Of a DNA stretch of 64,000 nt, positions 11,596-24,679 are shown one piece after another. Source of the DNA: Pomacea canaliculata. Taxonomy: Eukaryota; Mollusca; Gastropoda; Architaenioglossa; Ampullariidae. Each line of letters begins with the position of its first letter. Position 1 is the first letter of the stretch. The stretch spans positions 4,765,525 through 4,829,524 of the forward strand of contig NC_037593.1 in assembly GCF_003073045.1 (NCBI RefSeq), read 5' to 3'. The position numbers and the translations under genes are program-made. The notes under the pieces are model-generated. The model did not search any database and was not told the origin of the DNA. It saw only the letters and a list, made by a program, of their open reading frames with translations.

Positions 11596-12061
11596 TCCTT
11601 GTCCATCTGACAGATGCAGCCAGTGAAAGTTTCCACGGGAACTGTTGGCCGCTGGCTTTTCGTCCACGTTTCTCGAGGAAGCATGTGACAGCGTAGACTG
11701 TTCTAGCAATGCAGGTGATGACACGGCAGACACGCCCCATGTCTCTCATTCTTTCTTTTCCTCTCTATACACATACATCTTCGAGCTTCACCAAAATGAA
11801 TCAGGGTATCAGCTGGACAACAATATGGATGCATTTATTGTATGTGATTGGAACTGGAATGCCAACTGTGCTAGTTAACACATCCATGTCAATGTTTTCA
11901 TTTTTTTGTTTGTTTGTTTTTATGTTCACTTCATTTCTTTAATCTCTTCGTAACCTGAGTCTGCTTAGTATATCTGAAGCTTCCATTGAATACACACAGC
12001 ACATTACTGATGAAAGTCGTTATGTTTATAACTTACGAACTGGCCAAGCGTGTCATGTCAG

Positions 12062-14783
12062 TACGGAATCTTTCAGTCTTCGTTCTGCTTCGACGAACGC
12101 TACGAGCAGGAGGAGTTTGTCTACAGCCCAATAGGAGCACCCCGAATGCCCATACCCCCGAGAGAAACGGAAGAGCAGAAGCGAGTACGGGTTATGAACG
12201 AAATTGAGGCTGGGTGGGCTCGACGGGAGGCGATAATCAATGATGTTCACGACAATTACAGGCAAGTGGTGATGTTTACACTGTCAGCTGCTTGACAGGT
12301 GACTGAAGTGAAGATAATTCTAGTCTCTCTCTCTCATATATATATATCATATATACATTTTCCTCATAGAAGACGAAAAAGTAAAAAACTATCAAAAGGG
12401 ACACACTAGTTAATACACAAATGCATTTCTACTGCAAGAAAACTCTGTGTGTTTGTGTGTGTGTGCAGCAAGCCCTTGCGAATTCTTGGAAGAATGAACT
12501 TCTATAAACGTTATCCAGCTGCGAAGGAAGCTCAAAGACAACAAGAAAGGGATCTGATAGAATGGCACAGAAAGCTCCCTCGTCACTGTGTCCAGGTAAG
12601 TCCGCCATTCAATCCAATGAGCTGGTCACTCTTTAACTTTCGGGTCAACACCTGTTATCCTTCTACTGTTGGGTTTTGCCGAGGTTTGTATGTGCTTGTG
12701 GTGGGGGAGGGTGCGGGGTGTGTTTAGGAATTATTTTCTTTGCTGAGGTCAGTAACTGGTGAATAGATTACCACCATCCCAGTGCATTTCAGTTTCAGTA
12801 ACTGTTGCAGACAGTTTTTAAACCGTTTTCCGTCCCTTTCAGGCGAATTCTTATGGCGAAATTGTCGGCATCTCGCGCTTTCTACAACAAGAAATTCCGA
12901 CTGCCTTTTACCGCACCACCGCCAAAAGCCTCTTCGCCCCTCATGCCTACTACGAAGACCCAAGTCAACATCGAGACCAGAGGTCCGTCTCATTTAGAAG
13001 CTCCTCGCACCACATGGAACATCACAGGGAAGTGAACAGAATAGCGGACCATCCTGACCAGCTGCCCGCTTTCTACAAGAAATTTGTACGAAAACTGAAC
13101 AGGGTATGAATCTTAATGTCCTACTCATAGGTAATGAAAGCTGTCTCGGGGTTGCTGTAGAATAAAAGCCATGCTAAGTCCTGCTCACCTTAGCAAACAG
13201 GGGTGAAAGGTTATCAGATAAGAGACAGGTAAAGTAGAAGTTTGGTCCACAGCTCCAGCCTCTTTGTAGGAGACACATAAGCAAACCTACAGCTGCACAC
13301 GTGATGCTTACAGATGGATGGCCGTCTCCTGACGTCTACTCGAAGGGGAGGGGAAATGAAAATGAGGCGACTATGTTAGAGAATAGGTGACAAGAGAGTC
13401 GCTGAGTGAGAGTGGCGATAATGCTACGTAGGCTGATTAAAAGAAATAATGATGAGAATATTAGTCCGATATCAATCTGAACGCAAAGCATCAATATGTT
13501 GAATTTGCTTGTTAGTCGAGATGCGAAGTTGCTCACATACCTATTGTCCATCCATGGAAACAAACAAACAAAACAAACAAACAAACAAACAAACAAACAA
13601 ACAAACAAACAAACAAATTTATTGTTTAACCTCTTTTTATTCTCACGGAATAGATAAAAAGGGAGATCAAAAGGAAAGAACAGCAAGTGGCAGGCGATCT
13701 TCTCACCAAACAGGAGTTTGTCACGCCCTTCCCTATCTACGTTGTATTCGGCGTTACACCCAAGCCATGCTTCATCCACCCTGCCTTCGCCCCGTGCAAA
13801 ATTGGAAGGTGAGCTGACGACAGATGGCCAGGTGGTAAGAGCGTGGATATGAATAATACAAGTCCGAGATGAGAGCGTGGATGTGAATTATAGAAGTCCG
13901 TGATGAGAGCGAGGATGTGAATTATAGAAGTCCATGATGAGAACAGGGCATTGTGGTAACAGGCGCCCTATCATGGCGCCTTATTAGCCCACCATAGGAA
14001 CCATAATAAGGAGGCACTATTATATATAACACTGTCTAGAAGGATTTTATTTCTACAGTAACCCAAAGCTGCCAGCAGCAGAGAAATATAAACTGCCCGA
14101 ATCCCTCAAGCGCCGGGAACTTGAGGTGAGGAGTTTATTTGAGGCTGGACAAGTAGTTAGGTATTAAGGTCCAATGTATATAGCAAGCAACTTCTGCCCA
14201 CACCCTCTTTCTCTTTCTTTCTCATGCGCACGCACAAATACCCATTGATCCCCCTATAGAGCGCGCGCTCACACATACACACCCACACATGTTGACTGGC
14301 TGACATAATTGTGTTTATTTGTACTGCTCTTATAGATCTTTGACGTGTCTATAGTACTGAATAGCTGACTCACTCATCATTATTCCTGTGGCCTTTAATT
14401 GTAGTTTCTTTACACTTTAGTTGGCAGGAAAGGGCTGATCAAGCTTACTGTAATACGCTATCCTGCGGGGTTACATATCCTTACATGCATTACCTTATAC
14501 CTTGTGGGGTACAGATCCCTCCGTGTATTACATATCCTGCAAGTGCAAGATTTCATGCTTCGTCATGCAGCATCTTCCTTGGTTACAAATTTGTAGGCAA
14601 TATTATCCATGCCATGCTGAACTAGTTTTCTTTTTGCAGATCCATTTCCCGAACTTACGCCAGTCTCGAAGGAGGAGCTCCTCAATTGGCAGCCAATGCA
14701 GCAAAGCTACCAGCCAACATCGATCATCAAAGGTAGAGGAGAATATAGATGAGCCTGATGAAGCGAAAGTGGAACTATCTTAA
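12062..14783 (+). CDS. Unrecognised basic protein, at least six exons (5' incomplete)
   Basis: I do not recognise the family. Exons by frame and splice sites: 12062-12261, 12469-12595, 12843-13103, 13654-13808, 14059-14125 and 14640-14783 (stop). Phases agree at every junction and the joined frame is open for 317 residues. The exon at 12843-13103 is fully open (87 codons: ANSYGEIVGISRFLQQEIPT...) although it has no early ATG. The first intron has a GC donor (AG|GCAAGT). No start codon lies in frame before 12062 (stop at 12029), so at least one upstream exon is missing. The protein is rich in Arg, Lys, His and Gln, with a likely helical segment (ETEEQKRVRVMNEIEAGWARREAI), a hydrophobic patch (FPIYVVFGVTPKPCF) and an Arg/Ser-rich tail. 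No signal peptide or enzyme motif is visible. Polyadenylation signal at 14899-14904. Confidence 0.75.
13560..13618 (+). repeat. (AAAC)n microsatellite in intron
   Basis: A run of about 14 AAAC tetranucleotides in the intron before exon 13654-13808. It produces artificial Val/Cys/Leu/Phe and Lys/Gln/Thr/Asn open frames on the two strands. Confidence 0.93.
13836..13945 (+). repeat. Three-copy minisatellite, about 37 bp
   Basis: Three tandem units resemble GAGAGCGTGGATGTGAATTA followed by TAGAAGTCCGTGAT. It lies in the intron between exons 13654-13808 and 14059-14125. Confidence 0.8.
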
Positions 14784-14898
14784 TGACGATGGCTGTTGAG
14801 CAGGAACAAAGGTTTTCACTCTTTTGCCTAAGACAACATCTTCTCCTGTTCCTTCAAACATTGCAAAGTCTGCTTCTGCATTCATGATGTTTCATCTG

Positions 14899-14904
14899 AA
14901 TAAA
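14899..14904 (+). terminator. Polyadenylation signal of 12-14.8 kb gene
   Basis: AATAAA lies 116 bases after the stop at 14783, within a 3' UTR-like stretch. The convergent GLT1D1-like gene ends further right on the opposite strand. Confidence 0.55.
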
Positions 14905-17900
14905 GCATGAATATTAATTATGAATGTACACTCGTCCCAAACAAACGCCAGCATCGCCATTTCAAGTGTGCACGTGGCTCCTGCGCGTTCGTGTCATGGC
15001 GGCCAAGACTAAACATGAATGAAAACTAGTTATCAGTTATTAACTGGACGACACATATTATCCTACAAAAAAATGTTCAGTAGACCTTTAAAAGGTAAGC
15101 CACAGACGGAAGGTTATCCCCACAGGACACCAAATGAGTGGAAAACATCTCATGCAAATCACTATCACATGCCAAAAAACCCAAAGTTATTTCATCCCTT
15201 GACTGGGACTGGTCGTTGAGGGTGGAGTACATGGATAGACACGGCAAACAAGCCAAAAGCAAAACAAACGATAAAAAAATAAATAAATAAAAGACAAAAA
15301 GAAAATCAAGTAAAAGACAAGTCGATTGTACAGCCATGTACATCTGCATAGTCGAAGTCCATAAATTTATGGAGGATGGTCAAAGCAAAACATAAAACTG
15401 CTGCATTGGCATTTCCTAGAATTCAAATGACAAGCCTGTGATACTAAAACGATTGCAGAAGCTGAAACTTTTTTATTTCTAATTGTTTTTAAAGCAGAAG
15501 GACACGCCTATGCCCGGGTCTGACTTGGCAATGCATCATCAACATAAATCCATAAAACAATTAAAGCACCTAACACTCGGCGCCGGATTACAGTACATGA
15601 TCAACTCATTAGTTTCCCCCCACCAGATGGCTCTACAATAGTCAATAAATCCGCCCAGTGACTTGCGGTGTGTTTTTAATACAGGTGGGCCTTTTGCGGT
15701 GATAAATCACTTAATCATTTGTCCTCACTGCAGTGAGAATTGTTGGGACAGGTCAGTGCTAAAGCCCTCAATTGTCATCATTGCAATGATAGAGGATTAT
15801 GAGGTTCCAGGATGAGATCTCGATATGTGTGTGACACTTGTCTATAGGCTAGCCGTCTGGAAGTTAATGGGGGAAGGGGTGGGTCCTTCTGCTTACTATA
15901 TTCTTTCCCTAATTGTACGAAATCAACAATATGTAGAAACCTTTTCCTATCAAACTATCCATCAAATACTAGCCATTAGAACATACTTCATAGAACTTCA
16001 GGCATAAATTCATATCATCGTGGAAACACTTTCAAAATTTGCTGCAATTGAAATACTTATTTGAAGAAAGTCTTGGGATTAAGTGTATCTACTCATGCTG
16101 AGAAGAAGGTTAATGTTATCATCTTACATGATAGGTACAAATCTTGCCATTGCATAGAATCTTGATAAGGCAATAAAGTTCTGCTTCAAAAAGTAGCTGA
16201 AAGTTATCACGAGAGTTGTATGGAACTTAGCACAGTGGCTTAACTTTCCCAAAATAGTGTTCTGTCAACACAACAATTACAAGTCTGAAATTCTACAGAT
16301 CTAGGAAACATTAGTACAATCAGACAAATTATAAATTACCAGATTTACTTTACCCTTATCTGACCCCTCCCCCCACAACCCTTTAAATGTGGTATTAAAG
16401 AAAATATATTAAACACAGCACTTAAGCCTATTAAATAATCTGAGTGATTTAGCTTTTTTAACCAAATGTTGGATTTACAGTTCACTTAAATATCCTCAGG
16501 AAAATGAACAAGACTGCCAAACAAGCTCCTGATGTTTCTTTTACAGACGCAAATAAATAAATGTGAAGATATTTCCTAAATCTGTAGTTTCATCAAGCTT
16601 CAGTTGATGGTGTTTGTTCTTGGGATTTAAGATATTTTACCTCACATAGCAGGGATTTGTATGGTGGTGTGGTCAGATTTGTAGTTTTTGATTAGCCAGC
16701 TGATACAGATGAAGCCTAAGCCTCTTGGATCAACCTGATCTGTGACTCATACACTACACTTCCTGCACTTAACAGCAGGTTAATTTAAAAGGTTTTTTTT
16801 TAGCAGCAATTATTCTGTCATGCTTCACCAGAGGAATACTATAAAATCCATTTGGGTAATCAAACCAAATTTTCTGCATACAGTGTTGTGCATGAATGGT
16901 TGCACAGGTGCTTAAAACATACCAGCAAATGCTTTCATAAAGCCAAGCACACATTGCTGACAAAGCCCAAGCACACATCACTGATAGAGCTCCTGAAATC
17001 AAAACGAACTTTACCCACAATATTTACCTTGAGAAAATTAAAGTAAAAACCTTGTGGTAAAGTGCAACCCATTGAATTTAGTTATCTTCTTTCTTTAATC
17101 AACTTATTAAATTATAAGTTTTTATAATCTATCATGTACTGTTTAAAATAAAATAGCATTTTAAAAACAATTCAGAACATAAATATAATTTGAATATCTG
17201 AAAAGAATGGCTTTAATTACATAAGAATACTTGTATGCACAGCTGTACAGGTCCACTCATTCACCACATTCATCACCTATTTCTTCAGACAGTCCTGTGC
17301 AAAATCTGATAGCTAACCTCCAAATAGAAAACAATATATTAATAAATATTTACAGCTTTTTCCATCTAACACCATCTGAAAAGGATTGGAAAAAAAACTA
17401 TAAACAATGTTGAAATAAAAGTTGAATAAAGATTTTTATTTCAAATGAGCTACTTGTGTCATGGTTAAAATATAAATTATTTCAAAGCAGCCATAAATGA
17501 AGAATAGTTACCATGACAATAGGTGTCATGGAAAGAATGACAACAATGAAAGACTCCCGGAAATATAAAATATCTATTTTTTTTTATGTGTTATTTCAGG
17601 AGTGATTTTCACATGCATGAGGGGGCAGGTGGAGTGACAAGTCATGGTCAATGTTGGATATTCATATGATAAAAAAATAAAAACCTTTCGTCTTCCAATA
17701 CATTTTTATGCATAATGTTGTGTTAACTACATGCAGCCTGATGTATAGAAAGACCATCATAACTGCTTTGGCAAATTTCATAGGCGAAACCTGTTGTAAA
17801 TTCCATACACATCATGTACATAAAATTTGATCTGCTGCGAGATTTCTCAATAGAAAATGATTATTACAATAGCTTCCATCCCCTACGTAAATAAAGCAAA

Positions 17901-19213
17901 GTTACCATGTACAAACAACAAAATAAGCCAACAGCTCAAAGGAAAGTATAAGCATTTTGCAGTTCAGTATTTTGAGTTTTAATATCACTTTTTGTGATCC
18001 TTGGGTCTGGATATGTTCATTCACTGGTGTGCTGCCAGGGTTATATTTTATACAGGGGACAGAAGCTAAAGGTTATTTAACCTTTCAATGTAATTAACTC
18101 CCTTCCAATAAGAGAAGGTTGCTTATAGCATATCAAAAGCTCTTTGATCAGTATGTTTTGATTCAGTGCCACTATCTTATAACAACTCAGGTGAGACTAG
18201 TTAACAGTGTATATGTACATATTTTACATAAAAGCCCTCAAGCACTGTACTTTCTGTACAAGCCCTGACTTTTTTTTTAAATCCTGGATATAGAAATCAT
18301 TGTCACTGGACATAGAACATAGCATTGTCACTGGCTCAGTTACACAAGAGCATAAAAAAAATATTACCCTCATCCTTTAACTGTCAACGTTTACACAAAT
18401 GACCTGACACTGATAGCATCAAGGTTTTTCTACCTCCATGGTTTACAACTACAATCAAACACAATATGTGGTAACAAATATGCTAATATATTTAGCTGTA
18501 TTTATGCTCATCCAAGAAAGCAAGCTATGTAAACAGAACACTCATAAGCAAAAGGAAGAGCGATAATCATAATCTTCACAATTAAGAGTGAAATAACTAC
18601 TTCATTCAATGCACACAGAGCATTAAAATACCAAAATGAATTCTACTTCATTTGACTTTCTAAATTTAGAATTAAAAATGTTCCTTTTCCCAAATCAGAG
18701 AAATAAAGCTAATCCACTATGTTAATTATATAATAAAAAATACAAAGATATTAATACAAATCTTTAAAATGTATTGCCCACATAACCCCATACATACTGC
18801 AAACAGAAAAGAACAGCATCATGATGTGAAAATATGTCCTGAATATGCATGTGGGTGGACAATGTCTTTATGACACAAAATATTAACATTAATAGATAGT
18901 CCTTAAGTTTGTGCCGTTACTGAAACTGAGTTGAGTTTTGAACATACAGATGTCAAGAGATTCGAAAAGGAATTGCAACAAGTAAATTATTTACAAGATT
19001 CTTGTTTATAATATTTTGCAATTTTGTTTTGTATCATAACAGTCTTGACATATCATATGCTAACCAACATATTCACAAAAATATTATCCTACTTAGGTCA
19101 CTTAAGAATGCATTACATTCTATGACAACAGCAACCACTGGACTGAAAATAATTGACAGGGATTACTGCAAAGCAAAACACACAATGTTATACATGATTG
19201 AAAATAAAATAAA
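14905..19213. other. AT-rich intergenic DNA, possibly GLT1D1-like 3' UTR
   Basis: No exon is supported. The stretch is AT-rich and lies downstream of two convergent genes. Minus-strand polyadenylation signals (read as TTTATT) occur at 17435-17440 and 15472-15477, so part of it may be a long 3' UTR of the GLT1D1-like gene. I see no clear transposon here. Confidence 0.45.
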
Positions 19214-22200
19214 TCAAGAATAGCCGTTAACAGCTGGTCCAGTTGGAAACTGACAGCTAACAATTAATTTTTGATATGCTGCATCTTCTTGTTCTATATT
19301 GTGGTGAGAAGCAATGAACTCCTCAGCTTGAGTCACCAAGTGCTGTCTTTGTAATGGGTTCTGCATTAGCGCCGATGCCTTTTCACGAAACTCCTGTAAA
19401 TGTAATTCCATTTTGAGATCACATTGCATGGACTAACCTTCATAATAAGTACAGAACAACAATAATAATAGTAATAATGTGTTTTTCCACATGATCTTGA
19501 TGCAATGAACAAAAGAACAGCACAATAAACAGACACAGTTGCACAGTTTACAAACAACAAACATGAAAAGAAGAGATGAGGGAGGGAAAATCTATCAGCA
19601 AAGTCACTGACTACTTGAAGCAATCACAAAAGGGGTGGGTCTTAAGGCCAGCACTGAAAGTGTCAAAGGTGGTCAATGGGCAAAGCAAAAGGGGAAAAGG
19701 AACCAGATGCTGGGACTAGAACAAGCAAAGGAAAAGAAAGAAGAAGTGTCTTACTTGACGCAAGTCCCTCAAGTTTCATATTTGTCCGTTGATCTACATG
19801 AAGTTTTGTATCTAATGTTCATCAGTACATCTGTTAGGATATTTGCTACGTTCCTGTGTGGATTTCTGTGTCTGCACCACTTTTTGTCTTTTCCTTTTTA
19901 TTGCTACTGTCACATCTGTGATATCTTGCCATTACTTAGATTTTAGATGTACACTTCGCTAATGTTGACTTCAAACTCTGATTACCTTCATACAGCTGAT
20001 ACAGAAAGTTTTTATGCCAACTTCAAACTCTGATAACCTTCAAGCTGTCACAGCAAGCTTTTCGTGATAACTTTCATATATTTTTGGATGCAGAACTCTA
20101 TTGACATTGAAGATTCCGTATAATAGCAGGTTCAATGCATCTGTTTAGTGTGTCTAACCTTCCACTGTCTTCCTTTTACCATTACTAGTTTGGGCAGAAA
20201 GTGTGACCTGCCTGTGTTGTAATGCTGTGCGTTACATGTGCACAAATTAAATTAAATTAAACATATACAAGGTCCAAATGTCCAGACCATAGCAAGCAAC
20301 TAGCAGGGTGTTAACTTCTCACTTCTCAGACAGGTATCTAAAGGTCAGTCCATGAAAGTAGTGATTGAACAGCATATAAAAATGGAACATCAAGAATTTC
20401 CTGAAAGGTGAAAACTGTTTGATCTGAATGTTTCAAGCTTTAATGATAGCACATATATACAAGACAGAACTCCACAGACATACCTCTGGAGTAGAAAACA
20501 ACAAGCCATTTCGTCCATCCTGTATTATGCTGCTGTTTCCTGGAATGTCTCGTGCTAATACAGGCAATTTCATCTTCATGGCCTTCAAGTTATAAACAGA
20601 CCATTATAAATGTTATTTCCTGGACAAGAGGAATGATAGATGTCTTTACATTATTAATACACTTTCATGGCTTAACTTCTTCACGAAAATAATTTAGGAG
20701 TGGTCGGATGATGGGTGCGTGTTTGTATGCCTCTAGGTCTATACGCACAAGCAAACCATATATTGCACAGACAGTCTTTCGACATATTTTTAGAAGATAT
20801 ACTCTTAGTATAAAAAGATATATATACAGTCTGATTTTGCAAATTTTTTGGGTAGGGTTAACATATTGTGGTAAAATGTCCTGGACATTGGTTTTTTTTT
20901 CCAAAATAGGACATTAAGCAGATCTTTGAAAACATCATTGAAAACAGAGAGATAGCACGGTTTAGGGGCAAGATCCCCATCAACAGGGCTAAGGATTGAT
21001 GATGAAAGATGACCGAGGATGATAGAAGATCATGATAACAATGGAAATAGATGATGATGACAAACTTACTTCTAAAATGGCCAGTGACATGCCTTCACTC
21101 TGAGATGAATTGACCAGTGCAAAAACCTGCTGCATTGAAGCATGTGCACAAGCAGTAGACAAGCCAGGTATATGCACAACACCTTTACATCTGTGAGAAA
21201 TGTGAAACATTTGGTCTACATTAGCATATATGCAGCCAACACATTTTTCTGTTTATCTGTATATAGTATGTCAAGATTAGAAGACTAACAAAAAAAGAAT
21301 AAAATTTTTAACAGAATACTAGTTTTGAAAAAAAACAGTTTTCACATAATATTAAAAACTTGTCCTGTATCACACCTCTTTTAATACAAATATGAAAAGA
21401 TTTTTGGAATTTGGTCAACATGGAAAATGAAAATATTTGGGGTTTTTTAAAAAATCATTTAGTATTTCAACCCCCTTTTATCAGTAAGATCAAAAGTCAT
21501 GATTTTTCAATAATAGTCAAAATAGATTCCTGCTTAATGCCTTGATTGAATATAGATTATTGCTCATTGGTCCTTTTATTTCATACCTGTTCAGTGCTGG
21601 TTCAAAATCATTTCGAAAATATGAGTCATCTGCCTGAGAGGAGGGAAAAAAAAGTGTAAGCAATATCTTAAGCCAGTTTAATTAAACTTTGTAATAAGTT
21701 GTTTATAAAATCAAGCTACTGTAATGACACCAATAATCAAGTTCCAGAAAAATAATAAAAAAAAAGGTAGCCATATCATCATCTTACCACATGCCCAATG
21801 ATGACTAGAAAAATACGGCTATTTTCTTCATGCCACTCTGCAACAAAGTCAATGCAGTCGGGTTTCTTAAAAAAAAGAAAGAAAAAAGTTATATGATTAA
21901 AATAATCAATTTGCTTTCAGCATCATTCCACTTCCCATCTATTCCATGCTAACATAAGACACTTTATGCCTTTTACGAGCATTTGGGGCTTTACATTTTA
22001 TGATCACAAAAATTGTGAAAATAATCTTATTTCGTATGTGCCATAAATTTTTTTAAAAATATTAAAAAGAGATCTGGGAAAACATTTTCTAAGTACTTTG
22101 AATAATTAAAAACAAATCCTCTGTCCCAATTTTGTAACAATTTTTTCAAAAGGTTCTTCCGCTGAGGATTTAAACAGAATCAAGATATTATCACACTGTA

Positions 22201-23522
22201 GGTAAATATTACTAACTGGAAATTTCATCCATCAGAAAAAGTGGATTTTTCACTGGCCGAATAGCTCCAACAAACAGAAAGATGTGATTCTCATCTGCCC
22301 TTACAATGCCATGATGTTCAAGTAAGTGTGCAGAGAGACAGAAATTGGATGGATTTGTTGTGACAGCTGCAACAAGACAAAGTGAAAAATTATTTGATCT
22401 CTATATCAACAATGGTCTTGAATACTGAAGAAAAGAATGAAAATAAATAGAAATGATGACTTTTCATAAATTGTGCAACTTTATCAAGACATAATGCACA
22501 ATGTAAAATACACTAGATTTGTGAACTAATATAGCTTTAGGATCATGCAAAAGTATGAACTGTATGCTTTCTTTGCGATAGGCAGAAATCCCGCAAAGCT
22601 AATTGTAATCTTGCCTTTATAGTCTGCATGTTAAAGAGATAAAGTTATTGTAGTATAATAGTAATAGAAAAAGTAGCAGCAACAGAATCACATCATCAAT
22701 AATATACTACTTTGCTTATACTGTATCCTAAGAGGCAGAAGATGATGATTATGATAATATTGCCTAATGACAGCAATGATATAACAAACAAAAATACAGT
22801 TTCCCTCATATATACCAAATATTTGGATTTATTATCAGTGTTCACTAAAGCAATGCACTTTTTGTGAGATATAAGTCTAAAATTTCCATATAATTTTTCA
22901 GAGCTGTCTCACTGACTGAGCTGTATTCTAAAAAATTCCTTGGTTTATAATAAAACATAACACGAAGGTGGTATTTACATCAGGACTGTTGGACCCAGGG
23001 TGCTTCACATCAGTAAAATGCATTAAATTAGGAAAAAACATATAAACTTACCTTGTCTTATCACAGTCAAATTACCGAGAGAGAGCTGGGGCTGAGGGGG
23101 AAAAAGAAAAGTGGTACAAATGAAATAGAAAACATGTATACACTTTCATTAAACAATAACACAATAATTATTTTTTTAGCATGGCTTCCATTATAAAGGT
23201 GCTTTTTGCATGCGCTCTATAAAATGCATGTCTATGTGCATATGTCTGTGTGTAATTATGAATGCTGTTCACATATTTACTCATCTGAAAAATCTGTGCA
23301 GTCTCAAAAAGGTATAATTGTAAGGAATTTTGATAAGTGTAAAACCTTATCATGCAACTGCATTAACTTAAAAAGTCTGTCTTACTCACCCATAAAGATA
23401 AGGCTCTTGATTGCAGAGATTCACTGAACGCGACAACATACCTGGATTTTAAATTGGAAAAAAATTCCATAAAAATTTATATTTTGATTTACATACTTCT
23501 ATCAAACAGTAGCAAATAGATG

Positions 23523-23559
<37 letters not shown>

Positions 23560-24671
23560 CCTCCAATGTTCTTCTAGTATCAATCACAAATGTATTCTCA
23601 TGACTTGTTTCAGTGGTTGGAAAGCTATTCAAACGAAAAACAAATTTTATGAAAAGTCCTATGCTGCTGAACCTGAACTTACCTGGCCTTGTATATGGCA
23701 GCTGTCATAACTTTCTGGTACTTTTCTTCTTTGCTAAACTCATTTACATCTGTGCCTCCCAAGATTAATATGTATGGTACATTGCTGTCTAAACAAACAT
23801 GATTTTTCAAATACTGACACTGTACAAAAACTGAGCTTATGATTGAAACTTGAAATATCTAATTTCCACCGAAAAAAAATGTAAAAAGTTACTTTTGAAG
23901 TCAAATGGCTTGTAAAATTATTAAGCACTACAGAACGGTGTCATATCTGGTTTCTTTTATCTGAACGTATCTTACAAAATGATTAGGATAAAAATGTCAG
24001 ACATTAGGATCTACGTTCAGGTATGTTTTAAAATGATGTTCACTTCTAAATAATACAAAGTGTCTTTATCTAAAAGTGAGGTCAGAAATTTTTTCCAAAT
24101 CTAATATAGCTTGCAATCAAACCTTTCATAAACCTTCCAGCGTGGTATGCGTGAATTCCAAGCACAAGATCAATTTTATACTGGTTTAATAAAACATTAA
24201 TTCCACCACATTTCTCCACATTTTGTGGATCCCACAAATGACAATTATAGCCATGTTTTTCCAGGTGTGACCTGGAAATACAGAGAATGAAAATATTGCT
24301 TGAAGATCCTTGTATTTTTCATAACAATAACAATTGACTGTACTTCTTCAAATTAATCAAACATTCTTTTTTTCAAAATAAAGTTCTTAGGAGATGAATT
24401 TCGTCTGTAAGCATGCACAGGAAGAAAAAATGAATTCTTATCCTCTAATCTATTATCCTGACCTAAGTAAACATATATATATATTACGGTTTTTATTTAG
24501 TTATACAAACAAGGGGGGAATGAGAAACAAAAAAAGTTATTGCCAAATCAGACTGGTTATGAAAAAAAGAACCCATCAGAAATTGTGGGTTACAAACCTG
24601 ATGCGAAAAATGGTGCCAAAATTTCCTCCTTTCAGCCGACAGGGTGATAACAATAACAGAGCAGATGGCAT
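19214..24671 (-). CDS. GLT1D1: GLT1D1-like glycosyltransferase, 11 exons
   Basis: Probable orthologue of glycosyltransferase 1 domain-containing protein 1, a GT4/GT-B fold enzyme with poorly known substrate. Minus-strand exons: 24598-24671, 24123-24271, 23683-23788, 23390-23441, 23052-23091, 22217-22366, 21788-21837, 21587-21633, 21070-21190, 20484-20582 and 19214-19393. They total 1,068 bases (355 residues plus stop), close to the vertebrate length, and phases agree at all ten junctions. Residues 1-30 show an N-terminal beta strand and GG-N loop (LLLLSPCRLKGGNFGTIFRI), then HLEKHGYNCHLWD. Further landmarks are ILILGGTDVNE, VVAFSESLQ, HIFLFVGAIRPVKNP and the donor-binding EX7E motif in NSSQSEGMSLAILE, then LPVLARDIPGN and GLLFSTPE. 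The start was chosen because the ATG at 24671 begins the conserved N-terminus. No signal peptide or other membrane segment is obvious. The gene is intact. Confidence 0.93.
23527..23559 (+). repeat. (CT)n microsatellite in GLT1D1-like intron
   Basis: About 16 CT dinucleotides between the exons at 23390-23441 and 23683-23788. Confidence 0.9.
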
Positions 24672-24679
24672 CCTCTCAC

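Noticed and set aside
13336..13779. 147-codon minus-strand frame
   Set aside because: Its core is the (AAAC)n microsatellite and it overlaps a supported plus-strand exon.
23560..23625. Exon-like patch with a donor beside the (CT)n tract in the GLT1D1-like gene
   Set aside because: Phase and family alignment join exons 23683-23788 and 23390-23441 directly. This patch would add residues absent from the family.
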